Under the pieces are notes generated by a model. It saw only the letters and a list, made by a program, of their open reading frames with translations. It searched no databases and was not told the origin of the DNA. Both the position numbers and the translations under genes were made by a program. This document shows positions 48,577-56,026 of a DNA stretch of 64,000 bases, piece by piece (positions within the stretch are counted from its first letter, which is position 1; each line of letters starts with the position of its first letter). The stretch comes from Sphingobium algorifonticola (GTDB taxonomy: Bacteria > Pseudomonadota > Alphaproteobacteria > Sphingomonadales > Sphingomonadaceae), in NCBI RefSeq assembly GCF_004005485.1, contig NZ_RZUL01000001.1, positions 248,001-312,000 of the forward strand, written 5' to 3'.

Positions 48577-49576
48577 AGTCGTTCCCCTTGCCAGTCAGCA
48601 TGATCGTGCCCGCTTCGGCCATCTTGCGCGCAGTGGCGATGATGAGCTTCTGCGCCTCGATCACGTCGGCCAGGCGCATCGGCCCGCGTTCGGCCAGCTC
48701 GTCGGCGATCGACGATGCGGCGCGGGCGGACATGCAGCCGAAAATGCGACCCTTGAGCATGTCGTTGGCACCCTTCAGCGCCACCACGAGGATTTCGTTG
48801 TCGATGGTGCGCATCAGCGCGCCCAGATTCTTGTCGTCCATGTCGATGAGGTTGTCGAAAACGAACATCTCCTCCTCGATCGACAGGGCGATCATCTTGT
48901 CGCGCTTCGCCAGTGCCTTGATGATCCGCTGTTCATTATCCTTGCGGACGTTGTTCATGATCGCCGCGGCTTCGAGCGTGCCGCCGCGCTGCGAGGACTT
49001 GCCGCTCTTCGCGCTGGGCGATCCGCCCATCAGCAACTGTTCCAGATCGTCGAGCGCCTCCGCACTCACCGGACCCAGCGTCGCGACGCGATAGATGACT
49101 TCTTCCTGATATTCGGCAGGCAGCATCTGAAGGACGTCGGCGGCGACGGGATGTTCCAGATGCGCCAGCACGATCGCCATGATCTGCGGATGCTCCAGCT
49201 CGATCAGCGCGACGATTTCCTTCGCTTCCAGCCATTTGAGGACGGAAAGCTTGTTCGACCGGGTCGGCGGGGTGATGCGGGCCAGGATATTGTCCGCCCG
49301 GTCCGGGCCGAGTGCCTTGGTCATCGCGCCGCGAATATGCTGGGTGGCGCCATAGCCGATGGTCGTGCGCTTTTTCGCCTTGTTGACGAAATGGTCGAGC
49401 GCCTCGTTCACTTCGTCGATCTCGACGTCGGCGACATCATACATGGCGTAGCCGAGCGCGCGCACTTCGTCCGGCTCCAGGCGCGAGAGTATCTGCGCGG
49501 CTTCATCCTCATCGAACAGCATCAGCAGCACGGCGGCCGCGGCGCTGCCCTTCATGACGGTCTGGGCGTCAGGCAT
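48569..49576 (-). CDS. fliG: Flagellar motor switch protein FliG
   Basis: A 335-residue C-ring protein that interacts with the stators and sets torque direction. The C-terminal domain with FVFDNLIDMDDKNLGALMRTID and the charged helix region is intact, and the middle domain contains EHPQIMAIVLAHLE. It overlaps fliF by 8 bases. Confidence 0.96.
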   Translation of the reverse strand: MPDAQTVMKGSAAAAVLLMLFDEDEAAQILSRLEPDEVRALGYAMYDVADVEIDEVNEALDHFVNKAKKRTTIGYGATQHIRGAMTKALGPDRADNILARITPPTRSNKLSVLKWLEAKEIVALIELEHPQIMAIVLAHLEHPVAADVLQMLPAEYQEEVIYRVATLGPVSAEALDDLEQLLMGGSPSAKSGKSSQRGGTLEAAAIMNNVRKDNEQRIIKALAKRDKMIALSIEEEMFVFDNLIDMDDKNLGALMRTIDNEILVVALKGANDMLKGRIFGCMSARAASSIADELAERGPMRLADVIEAQKLIIATARKMAEAGTIMLTGKGNDFV

Positions 49577-51320
49577 TGTCCTTCTTCCCTTCCTTCAGGA
49601 GATCGCGGACAACCAGCGCGGCGCGATCGGGATCCTGCTTCACGAAGTTGCGAATGAGGCTGGCGCGCTGTGCATAGTCTGGCGTCGAGGATATCATGTC
49701 GAGCGTGACCGGACGGGCCGGATCGGCCTGTGCGGTGCGGGTGAGCTCGGTCGCGATTTCCTTGCCGAGCACCGGTCCCTGAACCACGGCCCGCGCCGTC
49801 GCCTCTTCCTTTGCGGCGGCGCGGCGCTTCATCAGCGGGCGACCGATGCCCAGGATCAGGACGAGGGCGACACCCAGCGCGGAGAGGTTGCGCGTCAGCA
49901 TCGAGACCCAGCTTGCTTCATACCAGGGCGCTTCCTCGACCGTTTCCTTCACGAAGCCGCGCGACGACAGGGCGACCGTATCGCCGCGTGCCTGATCGAA
50001 ACCGACCGCGCCTTTGACCAGGGCTTCGAGGGCGGCGATCTCTTCTTTCGAGCGCGGCTTGCCCTTTGCGTCGGTGTCGAGCGCGACGGCGACCGAGACG
50101 CGCTTGACCGTGCCGACGGCATCGCGGGTGACGGAGACTTCACGCCCCAGTTCGAAGCTGCGGTTGAAGGTTTCGGCCGTCTTGAACGGCGGCATGGCGG
50201 GGATGGCGGGGGCGGCGGCGGTCGCCGTGCCCGCGGCCGTGCCGTCCGGCTGCACCGTCGGCGTCGCGGTGGCCGTGGCGGCGGCGGGTGCCTGGTCCGA
50301 AAGCGCACCGGGAATGCCGGTTGCTTCGCCATTGCCATTGAGGCCCTTGTCGGTCTGCCAGCTTCCCTGCTCGACGCGAAGGCGCGCTTCATCCTGCGGA
50401 TAGGTTTCGCGCGTCGCCTGGCGTTCGGCGAAATTGAGTTCGGCGTGGACTTCGGCGGAAAACTTGTCCGCGCCCAGGATCGGCGTCAGCAGTGCGACGA
50501 CGGCCTGGCGATAGCGTTCCTCGATCCGCGCCTGCACTTCGATCTGCTTGTCGGATGTGCCATCGCCGCCATTGTCGGAAAGCAGTCGGCCGTTCTGGTC
50601 GACCACGGAAATGGCATCGGGCGACAGTTCGGGCACCGAGGAAGCAACGAGGTGGACGATCGCCTGCACCTGCTGATCGCTCAGCTTGCGACCATTGGCG
50701 AGGCGCAGCATGACAGACGCGGCAGGCTTCACCCGATCGCGCAGGAAGATGCTGGGCGGTTCGACGGCCAGATGGACGCGGGCACTATCGACCGCGTCGA
50801 TCGCCTCGATCGTGCGGGCCAGATCCATTTCACGGGCGGAGCGGAGCTTTTCCCCTTCGACGGCGCGGCTCGCGCCCATCGGCAGGCTGTCGATCATGCT
50901 GTTGCCGTCCGGCGCGCTCTTGGGCAACCCTTCGGACGCCAGCGTCATCTTCGCCTTGAAATAATCGTCTTCGCTGACGGTCAACGCACCGTTCTTGTCG
51001 AAATTATAGGGGATCGCGCTCTTGTCGAGCACTTCGCCGATCGCCGCCTTGTCACTGTCGGGCAGGCCCCGGAACAGGTCGCGCTGCGGCGGCTCGCGCA
51101 GCGAGAGCCAGGCCGCACCGGCCAGCGCCATGACGACCAGAAGGCCCAGCATCGGCAGGCTTTTCTGCACCGCCGGTTGCCCCATGAAGCCGGAAAAGCG
51201 GGCGCGCATTGCGTCGAGGCCAGCGCCGCCCCCTATACCGCTGCCCATGCCACCGGGCGCGGCAGGCACCAGGGACGGTGAGCGCGATGCGCCCTCGAGT
51301 GTGAGATTTGCGTCGCTCAT
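49569..51320 (-). CDS. fliF: Flagellar MS-ring protein FliF
   Basis: A 583-residue protein that forms the membrane-embedded base on which the flagellum is built. Two membrane helices are visible (about 48-68 and about 475-495), with a periplasmic ring-building region between them (DKSAIPYNFDKNGALTVSEDDYFKAKM; VHLAVEPPSIFLRD; PASVMLRL). The C-terminal tail binds FliG. A 50-residue low-complexity Ala/Thr/Pro stretch (about 320-370) interrupts the periplasmic part. Confidence 0.95.
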   Translation of the reverse strand: MSDANLTLEGASRSPSLVPAAPGGMGSGIGGGAGLDAMRARFSGFMGQPAVQKSLPMLGLLVVMALAGAAWLSLREPPQRDLFRGLPDSDKAAIGEVLDKSAIPYNFDKNGALTVSEDDYFKAKMTLASEGLPKSAPDGNSMIDSLPMGASRAVEGEKLRSAREMDLARTIEAIDAVDSARVHLAVEPPSIFLRDRVKPAASVMLRLANGRKLSDQQVQAIVHLVASSVPELSPDAISVVDQNGRLLSDNGGDGTSDKQIEVQARIEERYRQAVVALLTPILGADKFSAEVHAELNFAERQATRETYPQDEARLRVEQGSWQTDKGLNGNGEATGIPGALSDQAPAAATATATPTVQPDGTAAGTATAAAPAIPAMPPFKTAETFNRSFELGREVSVTRDAVGTVKRVSVAVALDTDAKGKPRSKEEIAALEALVKGAVGFDQARGDTVALSSRGFVKETVEEAPWYEASWVSMLTRNLSALGVALVLILGIGRPLMKRRAAAKEEATARAVVQGPVLGKEIATELTRTAQADPARPVTLDMISSTPDYAQRASLIRNFVKQDPDRAALVVRDLLKEGKKDNA

Positions 51321-51323
51321 GGT

Positions 51324-51686
51324 TTATACCGGCATGCTCATGATGTCCTTGTAGGCGGACAGGAGTTTGTTGCGGACCTGAAGCGTCGCTTCAAAGCCGA
51401 TCGAAGCCTGCTGCTTGGCCAGCATGACCGCAGCGATATCTGTCGTTTCCCCGCGCTCGAAGGCAGCGGCGGCGTCCCCGGCCTTGGCCTGGAGACCGTC
51501 GACCTGTTCCAGCGCGGATTTGAGGGCGGCGGTGAAGTCGCCGGGCTTTGCACTGCCCGTGCCACCGCCCACGCCGCCTACGCTGCCGCCGTCGATCGGC
51601 GCCGTGACGTCGCGCAGTGCCGCGTTCTTTTGCAGGATGGCGTTGCGGATCGCCATCACGCCATCTGTGGAAATGCCGCTGCTCAT
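51324..51686 (-). CDS. fliE: Flagellar hook-basal body junction protein FliE
   Basis: A 120-residue rod-base protein linking the MS ring to the rod. The C-terminal domain (FTAALKSALEQVDGLQAKAGDAAAAFE; MLAKQQASIGFEATLQVRNKLLSAYKDIMSMPV, read as two conserved blocks) is diagnostic. The N-terminal 45 residues include a Gly-rich linker. Three bases separate it from fliF. Confidence 0.93.
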   Translation of the reverse strand: MSSGISTDGVMAIRNAILQKNAALRDVTAPIDGGSVGGVGGGTGSAKPGDFTAALKSALEQVDGLQAKAGDAAAAFERGETTDIAAVMLAKQQASIGFEATLQVRNKLLSAYKDIMSMPV

Positions 51687-51702
51687 CGTTCAGCCCCTCC
51701 GC

Positions 51703-52974
51703 TCATGCCGCTGCCAGATCGCGCATTTCGGCAAGCCGATAGCGCAAGGTACGTTCCGAAATGCCGAGCTTGCGCGCAGCGAGCGCGCGATGCCCGTCGG
51801 TCTCGCGCAGGGCCATGCGGATCGCGTCCATCTTCGACAGGCGGGCGACGTCCTGAAGGCGCACCGGCGCGGTGATCTGCGCGCGCGCCTTGAGTTCCGC
51901 CTGCGGGGCAACGCCCGTGATATGCAGATCGTCCGCCTCGATCCGGTCGCCTTCGCGCAGCACCATTGCGCGCTGAAGGACATTGCCCAGTTCGCGGGCG
52001 TTGCCCGGCCAGCTGTGCGCCGCGAGCTTGTCCATCGCATCAGGCGTGGGCCATGGGAATGCGTCGGTCGCGCCCAGTTGCACCATCTGCTTGTGCTGGC
52101 GCAGCAGGAGCGCGGCCGCGATAGCGCAAATGTCGTTGCGGCGCTGCGCGAGCGGGCGCAGTTCGAGCGGCATGACGTTGAGGCGCCAGTAGAGATCGTT
52201 GCGGAACCGGCCCATCTCGCATTCGGCGGCCAGATCGCGGTTGCAGGCGGCGATCACGCGAACGTTGACCGGCACCGGATGCGTCGCGCCCACGGGAAGG
52301 ATTTCGCCTTCCTGAAGCGCGCGCAGCAGCTTGGCCTGAAGCGCCAGCGGCAGTTCGGCAATTTCGTCGAGGAACAAGGTGCCGCCGTCCGCCGCCAGGA
52401 ACAGCCCGTCCGATGCCGCGGCGGCTCCGGTGAAGCTGCCTTTGCGATGGCCGAACAGCATCGCTTCCATCATGGTTTCGGGCAGCGCGGCGCAGTTGAC
52501 GGCGATGAAATCCTTGTCGGCCCGGTTGCTGTGGGCGTGAAGGAAGCGCGCCATGCCTTCCTTGCCCGTGCCGGTATCGCCCTGCACCAGGACGGTGGCG
52601 TCGCTGCGGGCGATGCGGGCGGCAAGGCCCATCAGCTTCGCACTGCCGACATCGCCGACGGCAGGAAGGCCGGCAGGCCGCGCCAGTTCGGCGATCAGCG
52701 CCATGGCAAGGCCCATGTCGGCAAGGCCGAAGGCAACGCGCGCAGGCATGCCCGCCGCAGCAGGCTGATAGCAGGGCGCGCCTTCGCGCAGGTCGATCAA
52801 TATGTCGCGATAGGTGGCATGGGCAATTTCGCTGGCAAGCAGGATACGGGTCGTGCCCTTGTCGCGCGGGGCCGCGGCGTCAACCTGCGCTATGCTGTGG
52901 AAGGCGTTTTCGAGCCAGACCGGCAACCCCGGAAGGAGCGCGCAAACGCCAAGGCTCATGTCCAGTGCCGACAT
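51703..52974 (-). CDS. Sigma54-dependent flagellar transcription activator, FlbD/FleQ-like
   Basis: A 423-residue enhancer-binding protein. The AAA+ domain (about 105-335) has Walker A GDTGTGKE (132-139), the sigma54-contacting loop GSFTGA (179-184; usually GAFTGA), and Walker B TLFLDEIAEL. A Fis-type helix-turn-helix ends the protein (GHRALAARKLGISERTLRYRL). The N-terminal 100 residues show no receiver-domain Asp/Lys pattern, so it is probably not controlled by ordinary phosphorylation. It heads the operon running into fliE, and would activate the sigma54 sites at 53244 and 61810. Confidence 0.9.
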   Translation of the reverse strand: MSALDMSLGVCALLPGLPVWLENAFHSIAQVDAAAPRDKGTTRILLASEIAHATYRDILIDLREGAPCYQPAAAGMPARVAFGLADMGLAMALIAELARPAGLPAVGDVGSAKLMGLAARIARSDATVLVQGDTGTGKEGMARFLHAHSNRADKDFIAVNCAALPETMMEAMLFGHRKGSFTGAAAASDGLFLAADGGTLFLDEIAELPLALQAKLLRALQEGEILPVGATHPVPVNVRVIAACNRDLAAECEMGRFRNDLYWRLNVMPLELRPLAQRRNDICAIAAALLLRQHKQMVQLGATDAFPWPTPDAMDKLAAHSWPGNARELGNVLQRAMVLREGDRIEADDLHITGVAPQAELKARAQITAPVRLQDVARLSKMDAIRMALRETDGHRALAARKLGISERTLRYRLAEMRDLAAA

Positions 52975-53056
52975 GCAATAAGGTCCCCATGTTGCGATGC
53001 CCCGGCACCCCCGTGCCCGACCATCCCTTCGATAGGGCCAATCTGGCTTCCAGACC

Positions 53057-53071
53057 TTATGATATGGTTAA
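53057..53071 (-). promoter_or_regulatory. CtrA-like binding site upstream of the flagellar activator gene
   Basis: On the minus strand the site reads TTAACCATATCATAA. TTAACCAT is the canonical CtrA half-site, and the whole matches TTAA-N7-TTAA with one mismatch. It lies 83-97 bases upstream of the activator start. CtrA is known to control flagellar regulators in several alphaproteobacteria, including sphingomonads. Confidence 0.5.
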
Positions 53072-53243
53072 CAGCAATAAAGATTTGCCGGTGAGCGGCA
53101 ATTTCCTTCCGGGGGGCGGCAAGGCCGTGCCTCCCGCTGATCCGCCAGACGGACGGCAGCATTGGCGCGCGCCGCACCGGGAGCGAAACGGCTTACGTGG
53201 CAAGCCCCGGAAAATCAATGAATCCCGCGCATGCGCGAGGCGG

Positions 53244-53259
53244 CGGCAAAAAAAATGCA
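53244..53259 (+). promoter_or_regulatory. Candidate sigma54 (-24/-12) promoter for fliC
   Basis: CGGCAAAAAAAATGCA has GG and GC exactly 10 bases apart, as sigma54 requires, with the TGCA end of the consensus. Transcription would start near 53270, leaving a leader of about 90 bases. Confidence 0.55.
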
Positions 53260-53267
53260 ACATTGCT

Positions 53268-53294
53268 TAAAGCTCTGCGTGCTGCCGCCGTTCT
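53268..53294 (+). promoter_or_regulatory. Candidate sigma28 (FliA) promoter for fliC
   Basis: TAAA and GCCGTTCT are separated by 15 bases, fitting TAAA-N15-GCCGATAA in the core positions. It lies just downstream of the sigma54 element and shares its -10 with the site upstream of fliD. Confidence 0.45.
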
Positions 53295-53360
53295 CCCCTT
53301 TCGAGGCCGCAACCGCCACGAAGGCAAGCGACCTGAGTTGAAGCGGGAAAGGGAAACATC

Positions 53361-54170
53361 ATGACTGTCATTAACACCAATGTCGCCGCAATGCGGGCTT
53401 CCAATGCATCGTCGAAGGCCAACGCTGGCCTGCAGACCGCCCTGGAGCGCCTGTCCACCGGCAAGCGTATCAACAGCTCGAAGGACGATGCCGCCGGCCT
53501 CGCCATCTCGACGAAGATGACTTCGGAAATCCGTGGCCTCTCCGCCGCGGTCCGCAACGCCAACGACGGCATTTCGCTGGCACAGACCGCCGAAGGCGCG
53601 CTGAGCGAAATCACCAACATCGTGCAGCGTTTCCGTGAACTGGCCGTGCAGTCGGCCAACGGCACGCTGACCAACGCAGACCGTACCGGCATCCAGGCGG
53701 AAGTCGATCAGCTGTTCGAACAGTATACCGACATCACCGACCGCACGTCGTTCAACGGCACGCAGTTGCTGGACGGTTCGGCCGCCACCGTCGACATTCA
53801 GACCGGTGCGAAGTCGGGCGAAGTCGTCACCGTCACGCTGACCGACGCCTCCACCCTGTTCACCGCCGCTCCGGCACTCGGCACGCAGGCTGGTGCCAGC
53901 ACCGCGCTGACGGCGATCGACACGGCGCTGACGACCCTGGCGACCGACCGTGCGTCGCTCGGTGGTGTCCAGAACCGTCTGGAAGCATCGATCAGCACGC
54001 TGACGACCTCGATCACCAACCTGACCGAAGCCCGCTCGCGGGTGGAAGACGCTGACTTCTCGGCCGAAAGCACCGCTCTCGCCAAGCAGCAGATCCTTTC
54101 GCAGGCTTCGACGGCGATGCTCGCTCAGGCGAACCAGAGCCAGCAGGGTGTCCTCAGCCTGATCCGCTAA
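53361..54170 (+). CDS. fliC: Flagellin
   Basis: A 269-residue flagellin consisting only of the D0/D1 core. The N-terminal [13 protein letters not shown] and [19 protein letters not shown] and the C-terminal [21 protein letters not shown], with ending [10 protein letters not shown], are standard; the middle, about 60 residues, is short, Thr/Ala-rich and replaces the D2/D3 domains. GGGAAA precedes the ATG. It is transcribed opposite to the main operon, with tandem hairpins after the stop. Confidence 0.96.
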   Translation: MTVINTNVAAMRASNASSKANAGLQTALERLSTGKRINSSKDDAAGLAISTKMTSEIRGLSAAVRNANDGISLAQTAEGALSEITNIVQRFRELAVQSANGTLTNADRTGIQAEVDQLFEQYTDITDRTSFNGTQLLDGSAATVDIQTGAKSGEVVTVTLTDASTLFTAAPALGTQAGASTALTAIDTALTTLATDRASLGGVQNRLEASISTLTTSITNLTEARSRVEDADFSAESTALAKQQILSQASTAMLAQANQSQQGVLSLIR

Positions 54171-54188
54171 GATCGGCTGATACGGATT

Positions 54189-54264
54189 GGGCGGCAGGGT
54201 CTTGGTCCACCTTGCCGCCCGATACGACCCCCGGCACTCAACAGTCCCCACTGTGCCGGGGGTC
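54189..54264 (+). terminator. Tandem hairpins after fliC
   Basis: Two stable stems follow the stop codon: GGGCGGCA with TGCCGCCC (54189-54220), then a perfect 12-bp stem GACCCCCGGCAC with its complement (54226-54264). Neither has a good T-run, so they may protect the abundant flagellin mRNA from 3' decay, ahead of the true terminator. Confidence 0.6.
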
Positions 54265-54297
54265 TAACCTTCGATCAGGATCAACCGAAACCCTCGT

Positions 54298-54317
54298 CCC
54301 CCCGGGCGGGGGTTTTT
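54298..54317 (+). terminator. Intrinsic terminator of fliC
   Basis: A CCCCC/GGGGG stem (54298-54302 with 54308-54312) with a 5-base loop is followed directly by TTTTT (54313-54317), ending fliC transcription before opgG. Confidence 0.75.
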
Positions 54318-54425
54318 CGCATGGGCACGCGCGCGCGCTGTCTTTCATCGCACGGGAAGGGCGCTTCGCAGGTGCAGCATGCCGCGGCGCTTGATAATCG
54401 GCCGATCCTGCCCAAGGTCATGGCG

Positions 54426-55931
54426 ATGACGGAATGGAACAGACGCGAAATGGTTGCCGCGACAGGGGCGGCGCTGGTCATGGCGCGCAGCGGATCGCTG
54501 GCTGCCGCGACCGCTGGCCCCCAGGGGTTCGACTGGGCAACGCTGGTCGCACGGGCGCAGGCGCTTTCCGCCACGCCCTATCGCAATGTGCCGCCGAACC
54601 CCGGCGCACAGGCGGTGGATTATGATGCGCTCAATGCCGTGCGGTTCCGAGACGACCGCACACTATGGAACGACCGCAACGACGCCACCGGCATCCGCCT
54701 GTTCCCGCTCAGCCGCAATGCGAACCAGCCGGTGTTCCTGCATCTGGTGGATCGGGGTCAGGCTACGCCGATCGCTTACGATCCCGGCTTTTTCGATATG
54801 CCGGACGACAGCCCAGTGCGGGCGCTGGGCAAGGATGCCGGATTTGCGGGCTTTCGCGTGATGACGCAGGCGCGCGACGCGGACTGGCTGGTCTATATGG
54901 GTGCAAGCTATTTCCGCGCGGCGGGTGCGCGCAAGCAGTATGGCCTGTCCGCCCGCGCCGTCGCGATCGACACAAGTAGCGGACGTGAGGAGTTTCCGCG
55001 CTTCACCCATTTCTGGCTGGAGCATGACGGCCCGGCGGCCCTTACCGTCTATGCTCTGCTCGACGGTCCGGGGATCGCGGGTGCCTATCGCTTTCGCAAC
55101 CGGCTCGACCAGAGCGGCGTGCATCAGGACGTGGATGCCGCGCTCTTCCCCCGGCGTGCCATCGGTGAGCTGGGCCTGATGCCGATGACGAGCATGTTCT
55201 GGTACGATCAGGCGCATCGCGCGGGCACGGACGCGCGCGCGACTGACTGGCGCCCGGAAATCCACGATTCCGACATGCTGCTCATCCGGTCGGCCAATGG
55301 CGCTGCGCAGGCGCGGCCGATGGTCAACCCCCGCGCACCGCATGTCAGCAGCTTCACCGAGCCGGACGCCCGGGGCTTTGGCCTGTTGCAGCGCGACCGC
55401 AATTTCGATCATTATCAGGATGACGGCGTCTTCTACGATCGACGCCCGTCGCTGTTCGCCACGCCACGCCAGCCTCTGGGCGGTGGCAAGGTGCGCCTAT
55501 ACAGCTTTCCGGCGACCAGCGAGTATGACGACAATATCGCCGCTTACTGGGTGCCCGATGCCCCGGTCGCGGCAGGAAAGCGGATCGACCTTGGCTATCG
55601 GCTCGACTGGCAGGACGACGCACCCTCGCCGCCCGCCGCGCTGGCGAGCTTAGCCGATGTGTTTCGTGGTGTGCTGGAGAGTGGCGGCGTCCGGCTGGTA
55701 CTCGACTTTGCAGGTGGCCCCGCGACGGCCGACGGCGTGGCGGTGCATGTCGATACGATGAAGGCGCAGTTGCTCAAAAGCGCCGCCTATCCGGTTCTGG
55801 GACAGACGGGGCGGTGGCGCACCGTGCTCGACCTGCGGATCGACGCCGGGCTGGGTGCGGAAATCCGCGCGCAATTGCGGCAGGGCGACCGGGCGATCAG
55901 CGAAATGGTGCATTATCCGCTCAATCCCTGA
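54426..55931 (+). CDS. opgG: Periplasmic glucan biosynthesis protein OpgG/MdoG
   Basis: A 501-residue periplasmic protein needed to make osmoregulated periplasmic glucans. The N-terminus has a twin-arginine-like signal NRREMVAATGAAL. Family blocks include FDWATLVARAQALS, YFRAAGARKQYGLSARAVAIDT, LTSMFWYDQ-type MTSMFWYDQ, EIHDSDML and FGLLQRDRNFDHYQD. I prefer ATG 54426, with AAGG 8 bases upstream, to ATG 54420. It lies between fliC and opgH, inside the flagellar locus. Confidence 0.92.
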   Translation: MTEWNRREMVAATGAALVMARSGSLAAATAGPQGFDWATLVARAQALSATPYRNVPPNPGAQAVDYDALNAVRFRDDRTLWNDRNDATGIRLFPLSRNANQPVFLHLVDRGQATPIAYDPGFFDMPDDSPVRALGKDAGFAGFRVMTQARDADWLVYMGASYFRAAGARKQYGLSARAVAIDTSSGREEFPRFTHFWLEHDGPAALTVYALLDGPGIAGAYRFRNRLDQSGVHQDVDAALFPRRAIGELGLMPMTSMFWYDQAHRAGTDARATDWRPEIHDSDMLLIRSANGAAQARPMVNPRAPHVSSFTEPDARGFGLLQRDRNFDHYQDDGVFYDRRPSLFATPRQPLGGGKVRLYSFPATSEYDDNIAAYWVPDAPVAAGKRIDLGYRLDWQDDAPSPPAALASLADVFRGVLESGGVRLVLDFAGGPATADGVAVHVDTMKAQLLKSAAYPVLGQTGRWRTVLDLRIDAGLGAEIRAQLRQGDRAISEMVHYPLNP

Positions 55932-55958
55932 CGGAACTTTTGAGGGATTTCCAGACTT

Positions 55959-55975
55959 TATCCGTCCGACGGATA
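55959..55975. promoter_or_regulatory. 17-base palindrome between opgG and opgH
   Basis: TATCCGTC-C-GACGGATA is a perfect 8+1+8 palindrome in the 95-base gap, about 50 bases before the opgH start. It has no T-run, so it may be an operator or an mRNA hairpin tuning opgH. Confidence 0.4.
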
Positions 55976-56026
55976 GGCAATGGGCGCTATGCGTCACATC
56001 GGCATAAGACAAAGGGTCACAAGAAC

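Larger units (their letters stand above)
52975..53360. promoter_or_regulatory. Divergent control region between the activator gene and fliC
   Basis: This 386-base gap has no gene. It carries a CtrA-like box (53057-53071), an inverted repeat TTGCCG-N5-CGGCAA (53085-53101), a further CGGCAA at 53117-53122 (21 bases from the previous one, two helical turns), a -24/-12 element (53244-53259) and a sigma28-like element (53268-53294). The CGGCAA sites are candidates for binding by the adjacent activator. Confidence 0.55.

Noticed and set aside
54318-54425. Possible sigma54 site for opgG in a GC-alternating stretch
   Set aside because: GG and GC spacing is met only by chance within a (GC)n run; no consensus flanks.
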